Source of the DNA: Magicicada septendecula
Taxonomy: Eukaryota; Arthropoda; Insecta; Hemiptera; Cicadidae
Direction: 5' to 3'
NCBI GenBank assembly: GCA_034769895.1
Contig: CM068372.1
Location: 377,866,910 to 377,930,909 of the forward strand
Length of the DNA stretch: 64,000 nucleotides
Shown: positions 33,799-44,400 of the stretch, in pieces
Position numbering within the stretch: the first letter of the stretch is position 1
Layout of the letters: every line of letters starts with the position of its first letter
Notes under the pieces: generated by a model
Databases searched by the model: none
What the model was told of the DNA's origin: nothing
Seen by the model: only the letters and a program-made list of their open reading frames with translations
Translations under genes and position numbers: made by a program

Positions 33799-35208
33799 AC
33801 AGCTAAAAAGTTAGTCACCATAATAAAACACAATATACATATAATTAATGATCATAGTCTGATTAATGGCGTTGACTTTGTGAATAAAGTTAAAAATTTA
33901 ATAGTTGAACCGACCCACAAACTTATTTCCTTTGATATTGTGGATTTGTATACGAATATACCAGTAGCGGAGACCTTGCGTATACTTAGGACTAACCTTA
34001 TTAATACTAATAAATTGGATATTAATAATATAAATGAATTGATGCACATTTTGGAGTTAGTTCTTGATCAAAATTACTTTACCCACAATAATCAATTTTT
34101 CAGACAACAAAATGGGTTAGCAATGGGTTCTCCACTTTCAGGTCTTCTTGCAGATATATACCTAAATAATTTCGAAAATTCATTCATTCTTACTAATAAC
34201 AAACACAGGAGTAACATAATATTTTACGGCAGGTATGTTGATGATACCTTTTTAATATACAAAGGTACACAAAGACAAATTGATAATTTACATAATCATT
34301 TGAATAATATCAATAACAAAATGCGGTTCACGCTTGAAAGTGAAGAAAATGGTAAACTTAATTTTCTAGATTTGACTGTTGCTAAGGACAATAATAATAA
34401 AAAGTTGCAATTTGACATATATAGAAAACCCACAACGACTGACATTGTAATACATGCTAAGTCGTTTCATCCTTTATCACAAAAATTAGCTGCCTTCCAC
34501 AGTATGATTTACAGACTTTTATCTTTGCCCCTCGGTGATAAAGAATACCGTGAAGAGTTGGACACCATTAAACACATTGCTGTCGCTAATGGTTATGATG
34601 TCAATATGGTGAATAACATCCTTCGAAAACATAAGAAAGGACATAGCAACATTACCGGACGTAAAACACGCGAAAATACAACACGCAAATATATTGCAAC
34701 ACCGTACACATACCTTATGCCACAGATCTTTGGGTCAATTTTTGGTAAAACCAGTAATATCAAGGTCACTTATAAGACCACTAATAGTATTATGAATAAT
34801 CTTCGTGTCCGCAGAACCACCAGCCTTGAACACAAAACTGGTGTTTACAAATTGATATGTGACGATTGCGACGCTTTTTATGTGGGCCAGACAGGACGTG
34901 GTTTTTTAAAAAGATTTTTAGAACATAGGCCGCCTACACATTTTCACAGTTTGGACAGTGTCAAGTCAAAATTTGCAGAACACCTGATTTCCGAAAATCA
35001 TAGCTACACAAATTTTAAAACTAATTTGAAACCCATTCACATATGTAAGAAAGGGCGATATTTGAACGGTCTTGAAGAATACGAAATTTATAAAGCACAC
35101 AATAATATTGGTACCAAGCCGCATGTTTTAAATGATAAATTGGTCTTCAAATCAAATGTATTGTACAACACTGCCTTGCGCTACTGTCGTGGTGGGAGCG
35201 AGACATAG
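33799..35208 (+). CDS. PLE-B reverse transcriptase / GIY-YIG endonuclease, N-terminally truncated
   Basis: Open from 33799 (KTAKKLVTI) with first ATG at 33880. It contains the RT palm motifs: motif A FDIVDLYTNIP, motif B GLAMGSPLSG, catalytic YVDD, and FLDLTV and FDIYRKPTTTD. The GIY-YIG nuclease follows near residues 322-345 (GVYKLICDDC, FYVGQTGRGF). About 470 codons without a stop. All catalytic Asp residues of the RT are present. Only the N-terminal extension of full PLE proteins (usually 700-800 residues in all) is missing. The stop is at 35206-35208, about 160 bp before the hammerhead. Confidence 0.92.
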   Translation, partial: TAKKLVTIIKHNIHIINDHSLINGVDFVNKVKNLIVEPTHKLISFDIVDLYTNIPVAETLRILRTNLINTNKLDINNINELMHILELVLDQNYFTHNNQFFRQQNGLAMGSPLSGLLADIYLNNFENSFILTNNKHRSNIIFYGRYVDDTFLIYKGTQRQIDNLHNHLNNINNKMRFTLESEENGKLNFLDLTVAKDNNNKKLQFDIYRKPTTTDIVIHAKSFHPLSQKLAAFHSMIYRLLSLPLGDKEYREELDTIKHIAVANGYDVNMVNNILRKHKKGHSNITGRKTRENTTRKYIATPYTYLMPQIFGSIFGKTSNIKVTYKTTNSIMNNLRVRRTTSLEHKTGVYKLICDDCDAFYVGQTGRGFLKRFLEHRPPTHFHSLDSVKSKFAEHLISENHSYTNFKTNLKPIHICKKGRYLNGLEEYEIYKAHNNIGTKPHVLNDKLVFKSNVLYNTALRYCRGGSET

Positions 35209-35363
35209 ATTAGTGCGCGGTCGGTTTTCATACGATGTACATCGGTAACCTTTGTACTCGTTGTAAATATTATAATATGTTATATTAAGTTATTTTATAT
35301 TAGATTTTAATATTTTAAGTGTTTGACAAGTGTATCATATTTAAATGATACACAATTACTTTT

Positions 35364-35405
35364 AAATTCTGATGATGGGACAAGGGTCCCGAAACATGTA
35401 AATTT
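35364..35405 (+). ncRNA. Hammerhead ribozyme, PLE-B right arm
   Basis: Stem I AAAUU (35364-35368)/AAUUU (35401-35405), core CUGAUGA (35369-35375), stem II GGGAC/GUCCC with AAGG loop, GAAA (35391-35394), self-complementary ACAUGU, A35400 as cleavage nucleotide. All core positions match; the short palindromic stem III implies a dimeric form, as described for PLE ribozymes. Confidence 0.8.
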
Positions 35406-35475
35406 ATAAAGACGCTGTTTCTGGAAAGCCGCAGACGGTAAGTTCCAATATATTTGATTGGACAAATTATCCATC

Positions 35476-36467
35476 ATGTCTTTAAGTCGTTTTGTTAGTG
35501 CTGATCAATCAGATGATGATGAGGAACCTCGAGTATCAACTTCGATCGTCGAACCATGCAAATATACGATACGTCATAGTGATGGTAAAGATTCTTTACA
35601 GCAACAAATCTAAAAGATATCTATGATGAATTTACTAATACATGCAAGGATAAGATCTGTATTAGTACGGTTGACAAACTGAAAGTAACTCATCTTAAGT
35701 TGACAAAAAAAGCGATTGTTTGCCAGCATTTCTTTCAATTCCAATATAAGGAGGCGCCTCATCTACTGCTAACTACTAACGTGTATGGGTTGTTTATCAA
35801 CGATTCTGAAAATTTCACCTCCAGAAATGTAATACAGGATTTAGATTATCTTCAAGCCAAACATCGTGTGAATTTGTTGTTACCGACTGTCAGATATTGG
35901 TGAAATCAGCAGAGCAAAGAGTTGATGGAAGCATTTATCGAAACGTTTGTTACCAATATGACATGTATAGCCAATACATCTGCCTTTATTGATGCCATTG
36001 ACCGCTATAAATTGCATGATTTTGCAAAGGTGGTTCAGAATATGAAAGCGAAAATATTAACGGCCGATAAAATTGGTAAGAATGATTGAATTACGCCTGC
36101 AGTATTTGGAGTAAGATTGTATAATTCGTTCGGAACACCAAGTAAAATTACAGCGCCTATGTATAAAATTAAGAACCAACAAACATTAACTTGTGGCAAA
36201 TGGAAGGAACTCAAGACTGCTGCTTATATGCATTCGGTTCTCTTATTGAAAGTTGCTGGTTTTAAGTTAACATCATCGGGGATCACTCTAGATATGTTCG
36301 TCGAGACGCTAGTCTTCGATAAGTTTGAACGAATGGACAAGATTAATAAAGCAGGACCTTGTAAAGTATTGTCGCGATTTACAATCCAAGAGGATCAGAC
36401 GTCTTCGGAAGAGGAATGTGATGAACAACCTGACAAAAAGCACAAAATCAACATGGATGATTGGTGA
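35476..36467 (+). pseudogene. Unrecognised single-exon gene, broken
   Basis: One gene of about 330 codons starting at the ATG at 35476 (MSLSRFVSADQSDDDEEP). There is a frameshift near 35600 and two in-frame TGA stops (35901-35903, about 36087). The protein has an acidic N-terminus, a mixed alpha-type middle (for example VYGLFINDSENFTSR, TPAVFGVRLYNS) and an acidic, Lys-containing tail ending in the dipeptide DW. AATAAA follows near 36532. No domain recognised. It is intronless, broken only three times and sits among transposons. It may be a captured host gene, an accessory gene of a mobile element, or a non-retroviral viral insertion; I cannot decide. Confidence 0.5.
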
Positions 36468-36718
36468 CTGCGTGCGCGCTTATGAATGCGACTACATTTA
36501 ACTTATAATCTGTACATTGGTAAATGAAGAAAAATAAATATATATATTTTTTAGGTTTATTGAAGCATTTTCAATGCCCTTCTCTATGCATTGCATTTGT
36601 GCAATGCCTGTAAATTTTATCTCAAATGTGTGCGTATGTTTTGTTTAATTTTTTACAAGAAATAATGTACTTGTGGTAGGATAAGAATCAGTAAACATAT
36701 ATATGAAATTAAGGAATT
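36468..36718. other. 3' flank of the broken gene
   Basis: AT-rich with a possible polyadenylation signal (AATAAATATATA near 36531); nothing else seen. Confidence 0.4.
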
Positions 36719-36726
36719 ATATTCTT

Positions 36727-37580
36727 CAGTGGCGGCTGGTGGTTGAAAATTTTGGGGGTTGCAGTTGGATTGGATGGTATTAAATTGTTTTATTCTCCGA
36801 ATAAAAAATGTCCAAGTCTCCTCCCTTGGAAACAATACACAAGGAAAGCAAAATAATGCAATTTTAGTGTCACACCCACGTAACCACGAATATTTATTGT
36901 ATGAATCTTTTTTAAATTTACAATTAATATTCTGTTACCTGATTTTACACTTTGATTAAAATTTGAAAGGTCTGGTGTAGGCCTGCCTACTCTCTTTAAT
37001 TTCAATTTTTTCTTTAATAGGACATAAACTGAACAGCATTTTTGTTAAGTTTACAACAGAATTAATTGCGTCCTACCAGTTAAATATAATAAATATCTTA
37101 CACTATGACATCTTAATTCTTTATATGTACTATTATTTACATTTAACGATGAACTGGACTGACACTTAACTGACACTAACAACAAACTTCCAACCCGGCG
37201 CAGCACGTGTTATTTACCAACAAACAGACTGGTGACGCCGTGAGGTACAAGCGGGGTTTGCAGTCTCTAATCACACCAAGCGAGCCTATACCGCCGCAAT
37301 AGGAACAACCGAGTCTAGCTAGCCAGAGCACTACTACATTGTATTTCCCCATATACAAAGCACGTCACAGTTGGTGCACACTTGCCATGTACACCATGGC
37401 AAGAGCGTGTACGGTTTTTAGTAATAATTAGCTCTGCGCTTTTCAATCGGCAAATGATTAATTACGATGATTTAGCTTGAAAACACTATTATTACTTATT
37501 GTCTTATTCATAATTCTATAATTTAAAATACAATTCGGGATTTAATGGGGGTTGTACAACCTAAACACGGGCCGCCAGTG
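36727..37580. mobile_element. Non-autonomous hAT element (854 bp)
   Basis: Ends CAGTGGCGGC... and ...GCCGCCAGTG form inverted termini. A perfect 8-bp TSD, ATATTCTT, lies at 36719-36726 and 37581-37588. The 8-bp duplication and CAG-type ends are hAT hallmarks. No transposase coding is visible inside. Confidence 0.85.
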
Positions 37581-37588
37581 ATATTCTT

Positions 37589-38867
37589 GTTATTTTCCAT
37601 CCACTTCTTCTTTTACATATTCTTCTTTGCCGTCAAGAGTTGGTGTCCTTCAGCCACTACGTAAACTATCTTGGGTGAAGTACAATGGTGACTCGTACAA
37701 GACAGGACGCAGCCCCACTCATTAAATTTGTATATTAAAGTTGTCAGTAATACTAATGTAATATGTAGTTTCCTTATGGTGAGATATATGTTTGTGACAA
37801 CTAATAGTGATCACCCAGTGTTCATGCCATGGTACTTGGACACTCTCTCTATAGTGGTCCTTGGCTGCTGTGGTCTTGCATTAGCAGGGAAAGACGATGT
37901 GTACACATTTTTGATGGTTTTAAATGAAGCAGCAGCCATGTCGAGTGGGACTTTTGCCCACTGACTGATTTCGCGGTTCTTTTCGTAGAGAACTGCTGTG
38001 TTGTTTAAAACGTCTCTGTTGCTAATGATACTGTGATGTATTTATAATATACACACACTTATTGCTTACTAATTGTGCCTATAATCTCAATCTTCTATTG
38101 TGGCGTATTCATTGTTCATAACCTAAAAATACCATACATACGATTCATAAACAAGTTTTAATTACTCACATTCTTAATTTCGATCGATTCTTACTTTCTG
38201 AAGAAGACTCGAAAATTGTTTCACCATCAGAAAGCTGTTAAATGAGTCTTTCTCCACATGTTTTGCCTACATTTGGAACTTCTTGATTATGGCGTCGATC
38301 TTGTACTTAACACGAAAAAGTACTTAACGCGTTTTTTGATCTTTGAAATTAAGAATGAGTAATTAAAACTTTATTATAAATCATATGTATGGTCCCTGTT
38401 GCTGTGTCTTATATAGTTTTGATTGTGTTTTTGTTGTATTATGTATACAACCCTAGTGTATGAATAATTTATTCTTTATGAGCTGTATGTTCTGTGTGAG
38501 TGTTTTTGTCATACAAGTAAGTCAGTAAGTAATATCAATAATATCAAACAAAGTTTTTAGGAACATAAACTGCCATACTTTTAGGGTTATAAATAATTTC
38601 AGTTTCAAATATTGTTTAAATTTAGGTAGTTTACAAGGTAAACTAAAACCCGTATTACAAGGTAATATATAAAACCCGTAGGTTTTTTATATTAATAATA
38701 CTTTTAGATTAGGCCCTAGTTCATTCTACCCAGGTTTTTGTTAATTATGAGAACAATATTTACTTTTTAGTAAAAAGCAAATGGCTCAGTTTTACCATTA
38801 TTTGATGGTAACTGCAGTAATTTTGTATCTGCTGGTGACAGATTACTTTTGTCACGTATGGGTCCAA
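37589..38867. other. Non-coding
   Basis: No recognisable domains; the short frame at 37728-37964 is unremarkable. Confidence 0.35.
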
Positions 38868-38897
38868 AAAAAGTTTGCCCCCCTCCAGCCGCCACTG
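38868..38897 (-). mobile_element. Lone hAT-type terminus
   Basis: The minus strand begins CAGTGGCGGCTGGAGGGGGG, almost the same start as the hAT element at 36727. The partner end was not found, so it is a fragment. Confidence 0.45.
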
Positions 38898-39110
38898 ATG
38901 AGGCATTTAACTTCTAATATCTTCCCTCTTCTAGTGCACTGCTTCTCAAGTAATCACCCCCCATTACCATCCTTGCCTATCTCTTCCCATGATGCATTTT
39001 GGCTTTCTCATTACATGATTGAACCACGTCAGTGCTCTTCACTCTACTATTTCAACAAACTGCAAACTGCAAGACATTTCTGACTGTTGTATTCCTAATT
39101 CAGCCTCCCT
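38898..39110 (-). pseudogene. Non-LTR RT C-terminal relic
   Basis: The minus strand reads AELGIQQSEMSCSLQFVEIVE, a stop, then RALTWFNHVMRKPK, a decayed form of the RxLxWFGHVMRM block of LINE-type RTs. Short and heavily decayed; cut on its upstream side by the MITE at 39113. Confidence 0.55.
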
Positions 39111-39112
39111 TA

Positions 39113-39576
39113 GGGTACGTGCATAGCACGGAATACTAGCATAGGAGCTTCGCATAGATGATCGCACATAGCATATCGCACATGTATGAGAGGTGTGCAT
39201 ACCGAGGAGAAATAATGTCTGATACATGAGAATAGTAAACAGCGTTCAGTTCTGTGCACACCGCTGGAAGCACATTTTACAGCAGATTAAAGACCGAACT
39301 GTTTACACTTTACTGGGAATTGTACATTGGATAGAGTTGCATGTGGCTACAGTGCGGGAAATGTCCTTGAAGCAACCAATCAGAGCTCAGAAGTATTCCA
39401 TGTGTGATGTAAAAAACAAACTTGTGTGCTTTCCACAGCGATGATATTCTCTGGTATGCGATGTGTGATCTGCTTCGCTATGGACGGTGCCATATATAAA
39501 TACATGTGTTTGTTTTCACACTGACTGCAATCTGTGTGAGTATTCTATGCTAGTAGCCCGTGCTATGCACGTACCC
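39113..39576. mobile_element. MITE (464 bp) with 34-bp inverted ends
   Basis: The left end GGGTACGTGCATAGCACGG and the right end ...CCGTGCTATGCACGTACCC are inverted, continuing through TACTAGCATAG with two mismatches. The immediate flanks are TTA and GTA, possibly an eroded 3-bp duplication of PIF/Harbinger type. No coding content; superfamily uncertain. Confidence 0.65.
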
Positions 39577-39875
39577 GTAGGTCTTCTATAGTGAAAGTAG
39601 TAAACTGATAAAAAATTTAAGAAAACCTCAAAGTGCTCGGAATTGTGGTATCTTACAGTAGAAGTCAACATGACTAACAGCAGGCACATTAGTCTCACGA
39701 TGCATTGGTATCTTATCTTACACCAGAAACACAGTGAGTGTAGCACATAAAATCTTTTATTTTTTTCTATAGAATTACTGTTGATAAACTTGATGTTTCA
39801 GCCCCAGGGAGGAAACAAGATATTATCAGCGCACATTTTACTATGTCAGCCCCATTGTTGGGATAATGTTATCTC

Positions 39876-40815
39876 TAGAGCTAGGAATTTTAAGTGCAAA
39901 ATTTTGGTAAACAAGGTGCTTTAATTTAGCTGAAAAGGTGCAAATTTCAAATGTAAATATTCATACAAACAGTACCAAAATTAAGTACATCACATATAAG
40001 GACTCAAAATTCAGTCATGTATTAAAAAGTCTGCCTAAAACAAGTCCAAGAACACAATGTTTTTAAAGTCACAAGTCAAGAAAAAGTACCCCCATCTAGT
40101 GAGAATTGGGGAAGTTAGGAGAGGAAGTCCTGTAATTTTAAAATACTTTTGTATCCTAGCAGGAGCCTTTTTCAGCAATTTCTTAATGCAAGACAGAAAT
40201 TCATTTGCATATGAATATTTGTCTTTTAGTGCCTCACAAAAACAATGCAGTGCAGGTCACATGTGTTGGATTAGAGTACATAGGTTTCAGGTTAGCAATA
40301 GCCAATAACATGTAAGGAGCTTGGTCTGTAAGTACTAGCCACACTCGATCATATTCTATTCCTTCAGGCCACAACACAATACATGCGTTGTTGAAACTTC
40401 CCATCACACTGGCATTGTCTGTTTTGTTCATGTTTTCAACAGCATGGGTTTTACTTGCTGTCCATTTAGGGGGTGCTACTAAAATGTTTAGAACATATCA
40501 TATCTGCCTACCAGTGGTTTCATCTAGTATAAAATATAGTAGATGGGGTGTTGCCGCACACGGTCGGTGTTCCTTGTTTAATTATTATAGGAATAAAATG
40601 CGGCAAAGGAACCAAAAAAAGGTAAAAAAAGCGCAAAAAGGTGATGACATTGAGAAAAGGTGCAAAAAGGTGCAACCAAAACATAGGAGTGTTTATACAT
40701 AATTAATAGGAGTGTTTATTTAATATTTTCTTTGCAAGACAAGCTAATTTGGGCATTTTAATAGCAAAAAAAAAAAAAAAAAATTAAGGTTCAGCACCTA
40801 CAATTCCTAGCTCTA
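39876..40815. mobile_element. hAT element with transposase remnant (940 bp)
   Basis: Inverted ends TAGAGCTAGGAATT.../...AATTCCTAGCTCTA match the hAT end pattern TAGAG, and a perfect 8-bp TSD, GTTATCTC, lies at 39868-39875 and 40816-40823. The interior holds a transposase remnant on the minus strand. A poly-A run lies at 40767-40783. Confidence 0.88.
40000..40570 (-). pseudogene. hAT-family transposase remnant
   Basis: Minus strand: FILDETTGRQI (the conserved DETT.. block), VAPPKWTASKTHAVENMNKT, then VWLVLTDQAPYMLLAIANLK and HVTCTALFL, and after a frameshift FLSCIKKLLKKAPARIQKYF and LTSPILTRWGYF. These correspond in order to the central part of hAT-like transposases (first acidic residue, LxTDxAxYM, HxTCxAH, KxxFxKAPxR, LTRWGT). 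The N-terminal zinc finger and the C-terminal dimerisation region are lost. At least three frame breaks. Confidence 0.75.
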
Positions 40816-40823
40816 GTTATCTC

Positions 40824-41286
40824 ATTATGATGTGCACTATACATTCTCGTCTATTTCTGAATTATAAGATTTTTTAGTGTAAGTGATACATTCACAACAC
40901 TGTGATAATAATTACTATCGTGGGATTTTATTCACACAACAGTTTTGTACTTGTGAAGTGTCTCTGATGGAAATATGTGCGAATTCACATAGACTTTCCT
41001 CTTTCACCAGTTTCACTGACCATTGCATCTTTTGATTTGGGCTGACAGAATTAATTGATAAAATAACAACCTGCAGCTACTACATTTTCTGTTTACTGAC
41101 CCGATATTGATAACAGAGCAGAAGGGATCCATAGAGGAGATTATCACGAAGTTTTGGAAACTTGTTGACATTTTGTTTTTTAAACATCAGTGAAGAATTG
41201 TGAAATACAAGAATCTCACCAGTCAAGAGGATTTAAAACAGAAAAATCTAATGTAATTTGAAAGAAGAAATTCAAATGAAAAAAGA
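40824..41286. other. Non-coding
   Basis: No features recognised. Confidence 0.35.
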
Positions 41287-41458
41287 AATATCGGTATGGA
41301 GAACCATACATGACTTCCATGTTCTAAGATTTATATTTAAAATCATTTTCGAAATGAAATATTACTATAGAAACTACTTCTTTCTACTTACTGCTTCAGC
41401 CTTAACCACAGTACTGTGGTCACTAACGTATACCACCTCACGTTATCGCACTCGATTT

Positions 41459-41499
41459 TCACTGATGATGGAAGTCGATGGCATTGCCGAAACGTCTGG
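41459..41499 (+). ncRNA. Hammerhead ribozyme motif in repeat R
   Basis: UCA/UGG stem I, CUGAUGA (41462-41468), stem II with GG/CC base and one mismatch, GAAA, palindromic ACGU, then C as cleavage nucleotide (canonical GUC). A sister copy at 46356-46396 (minus) keeps the core; the copy at 44643 has lost a core U. Confidence 0.6.
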
Positions 41500-42246
41500 T
41501 TTTGTAGAAAACATTGGACTATGGCCAAACATCCCGGGAAGGAATTTTAACAAAAACTACTTCTTTGTTGCCGATAACGTTGTACAATATATATAAAAAA
41601 TTGCATAAAATTAATGGCTTGTATAAGTTAATGTTTGATCTCCATTAAGTAGTGCTCAAGTTTCCAAAGTTTTAATATTATGATGTCCATAATTAAAACA
41701 TCAGAGCAGGTTTAGTGTGTATGAGGGTACACCGTGGACAAACATTTTCAACATTTCCTATTGAGCGTTGCTACAGTGTTCCTAGTTGCAGCGTTCCTAT
41801 CAAGCTGCGAATCTACAGTGTATGTTTCACAGAACAAACACGCGAAAAAGAAGGAGCGCTCCGAAGTCACTCATGGACCCTCAGCATCTTGCAGAGGTTC
41901 ATTCCCTAAAGACGAAAAGTCTGTCTATGAATCGTTCCTCTGTAAACACGTGCAGTTACACTGCCCAGCGATCCACAGGAAGCAAATCGCTATCCACGCT
42001 GGACACTTTTTTGGCTATGTTGGTATGGGTTTCAGCACTTACCATTTATAAAGCGTGCAAATGTAAGAAAATAAACATGAGTGAGGCCAGAAATAACGCG
42101 AATTTTGTGTGTGTGTGTGTGTGTGTGTCTTCCCTGCCTTTTTATTGCGGTAGTCATAATAATAAAATGGAAACGTAAAAAATTACATAACTGAGATATG
42201 CTTGCCTGCCATGAACGATATATTATTTTATACATGTATAATTTAC

Positions 42247-42345
42247 ATTAAAATGAAAAAATTATAATTTTATTGGCTGGCAACAAAATTATTTTATTTT
42301 TAACAATTACCATTGTTTCAAAAAGTTTAAATGAATTTTCAAGTA
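42247..42345 (+). repeat. 100-bp block shared with the Helitron-2 5' region
   Basis: Nearly identical to 30063-30165 (three or four differences by eye), starting ATTAAAATGAAAAAATTATA or ACTAAAATGAAAAAATTATA. It lies inside repeat R here and inside Helitron-2 there. Confidence 0.8.
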
Positions 42346-42373
42346 CTTTACTGTTGTTAAAAAGTAAAAGGTT

Positions 42374-42990
42374 GCAGGTAAACTACCCCTTCCCCTTAAC
42401 CGATCTTCACCAAAATCGAAAGTCCTTGAGATCTCTACAATTCAGGGACGTATGCAAAAAATTATTTGATCCTGTTTGAATTTGCGGCTGTTATCGTTTG
42501 CCATAGAAAATACCCTTGTTAAAAAAACGTTGCAGGTAAACTACCCCTTTCCCTTAACCGATCTTCACCAAAAACAATAGGTCTTGAGAACTCTACAATT
42601 TAGGGCTGTATGCAAATAATCTTTTGATTCTGTTTGAATTTGCGGCAGTTATCGTTTGCCATAGAAAATACCCTTGTTAAAACATAAAACGTTGCAGGTA
42701 AACTACCCCTTTACCTTAACTGATCTTCACCAAAATCAATAGGTCTTGAGAACTCTACAATTCAGGGCTGTATGCGAAACATTATTTAATTCTGTTTGAA
42801 TTTGCGGCTGTTATCGTTTGCAAAAAAAAAAAAATACCCTTGATAAAAAAAAACCGTTGCAGGTAAACTACCCCTTTCCCTCAACCGATCTTCACCTAAA
42901 ACAATAGGTCGTGAGTACTCTACAAATCAGGGCTGTATGCAAAAAGTTATTTGATTCTGTTTGAATTTGCGGCTGTTATCGTTTGCCATA
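42374..42990 (+). repeat. Tandem repeat, about 160-bp units, 4 copies
   Basis: GTTGCAGGTAAACTACCCC recurs at about 42374, 42532, 42693 and 42857. Each unit contains AACCGATCTTCACC, a TGTATGCAAA block and TTTGAATTTGCGGC. The same unit occurs inverted at 45.2-46.1 kb and singly at 49.1 and 16.2 kb. Confidence 0.85.
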
Positions 42991-43112
42991 GAAAAAAATC
43001 TACAGACAGCAGACACACAGACACACACACACACAGACACTTTTCGAAAAACGACTTTTTTTCATTTAATAATATATATATACTTTCACTTTTGACCTTA
43101 TTTTGTCACTTC

Positions 43113-43149
43113 CCAAACGTTTCGAGATGTTGTTTCTCTTCTTCAGTGC
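43113..43149 (-). ncRNA. Hammerhead-like motif, mini-PLE D left arm
   Basis: Minus strand: CUGAAGA (43146-43140), stem II GAGA/UCUC, GAAA, ACGU, U, then UGGG. Stem I is only about 2 bp, so weak. Confidence 0.55.
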
Positions 43150-43166
43150 CTTGTTGTTTCTCTTTC

Positions 43167-43203
43167 TGTCTGAAGAAGAGAAACAACATCTCGAAACGTT
43201 TGG
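43167..43203 (+). ncRNA. Hammerhead-like motif, mini-PLE D right arm
   Basis: CUGAAGA (43170-43176), stem II GAGA/UCUC, GAAACGUU. The core is intact but stem I does not pair well. Confidence 0.5.
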
Positions 43204-43639
43204 GAAGTGACAAAATAAGTTGATAAGTGAAAGTATATATATATTATTAAATTAATAATGTGAACGAAGAGGATGCAACAACAAGATAACTTTTTTTCAT
43301 GTTTTGAGTGTAGTGCAATCAGAATCTGCAATAATCTCGAACATGATTTTTTTTGCCAACACCATACTTCCATTTCCTTAAGGAACATGGAAGTAAAATT
43401 GTCTTAATATATTTGCTTCCCTGCCAGAAACTCCTTTGTCAAAATTCCTTTCTCAGTTTACCCCTGATTAGAACACAGCATGCTGATGTGTGAAATTTAT
43501 AGGGTGAAAGCTTTCTGCTGCTGTCCCGTTTAATAATTGCATACACAATATTTTGTATAGAAATGACGTGGAAACGTTAATACTATATACCAGTGATCGA
43601 TAATTGAGCTTCAGACTAAATTTGATGATATTTGTATAG

Positions 43640-44195
43640 TGTTGTTAGTTGCATTAACTTCTTGGCTGTGTGTGAGCAAATGTTTTCTACAAATATTTTC
43701 CACTTTTCTCTGTTTCATACCAGAGCTTAACATCTCTCCATCCTGCCTTCTTCTCTCAGTTTTAATTTCCGTCCCATGTCTGGGCCGATCAGTTCTGTTA
43801 TTTCTTTACTCGTTATACCAGCATTTCTTCAATATACTACCAGCATTTTATTCTACTTATGGTTCTTATTATTGATCCTTGGTTGTTCTTCCAGAGTTCT
43901 TCATTTGTTATAGAATTTGACAGATATATATTTTCATGAATTTTAATGAATATACAATTTTAATTTAAATATACAGAAAAACCCAACTATAGTATTTTTT
44001 CCATTTTTCTAAAGGCAAATTTTGTATAAACTAAAGAATTTTTTTGACTACTTGCCATCATCTTGTCTGCTGCCCATTTCCATTCTAATTTTCTTATTTC
44101 TACAAATGATGTCAGTTCTAATGGAGCGGTGTATGCAGTTAATTTGTGTTCCCTAACACGTAGTTTTTCCCATGCTTTTGTATAATGTAGGAACA
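43640..44195 (-). pseudogene. Non-LTR RT C-terminal relic
   Basis: The minus strand reads FVEIRKLEWKWAADKMMA, comparable to the IxxLKWxWAGHVARM block of Jockey-type RTs, and downstream, in other frames, a GRPxxRW-like degenerate stretch and NREKWKIFVENI, comparable to DREKWRxLxEA. Order and spacing fit the RT C-terminus. Several frame breaks; low identity. Confidence 0.5.
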
Positions 44196-44214
44196 TTTAC
44201 ACAAAGGATTGTTT

Positions 44215-44400
44215 ATTGCGTATAACCCATAAAATCGTAGATTACTTCTTCAAAAGATGGCTGTGATAGATTATAGACATTACAATCTAACAGGTAGACT
44301 TTTGCTGTCACAGGCAGTCATCTTCAAGCAAACTATAAACTAATACATGATGAATATAAGTAATAAACAATACTTTATCAACGAGTGATAGGGAGCCAAA
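44215..44400 (-). repeat. Inverted repeat partner of 46.8 kb
   Basis: The minus strand (CACTCGTTGATA..., TCATGTATTAG, CTTGAAGATGACTGCC) is a diverged copy of 46785-46880 on the plus strand. The pair flanks the inverted R composite. It looks like a degenerate PLE terminal pair (TGAAGA core), but the ribozyme core is not intact. Confidence 0.5.

Larger units (their letters stand above)
33003..35461. mobile_element. PLE family B, inverted-truncated copy plus longer copy
   Basis: The left arm (33052-33795, minus) and right arm (about 34715-35460, plus) are about 99% identical inverted repeats; the plus copy extends inward to 33799. The unit is flanked by a perfect 13-bp TSD, ACAAATTATCCAT (32990-33002 and 35462-35474). 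The first 49 bp (33003-33051) lie outside the inverted repeat. The architecture is the same as PLE-A but the sequence is unrelated outside protein motifs. Both arms carry an outward hammerhead. Confidence 0.9.
43066..43288. mobile_element. Palindromic mini-PLE, family D (223 bp)
   Basis: A near-perfect palindrome: TTATTTTGTCACTTCCCAAACG (about 43099) mirrors the stretch ending near 43219, and AATATATATATACTTTCACTT is mirrored at 43225-43250. It is flanked by a perfect 12-bp TSD, ACTTTTTTTCAT (43054-43065 and 43289-43300), and inserted in repeat R, whose sequence continues on both sides. Both arms have outward hammerhead cores; no coding remnant. Confidence 0.85.
41287..43420 (+). repeat. Repeat family R, copy 2
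   Basis: Starts ATATCGGTATGGAGAACCATAC, the same terminus as at 44466 and, inverted, at 46567, 50025 and 17285. It contains a hammerhead-like motif, the block inverted from copy 1 (41855-42090), a short (GT)n tract at 42105-42127, a 100-bp stretch shared with Helitron-2 (42247-42345), a tandem array (42374-42990) and a mini-PLE insertion (43066-43288). No protein domain recognised. Confidence 0.6.
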
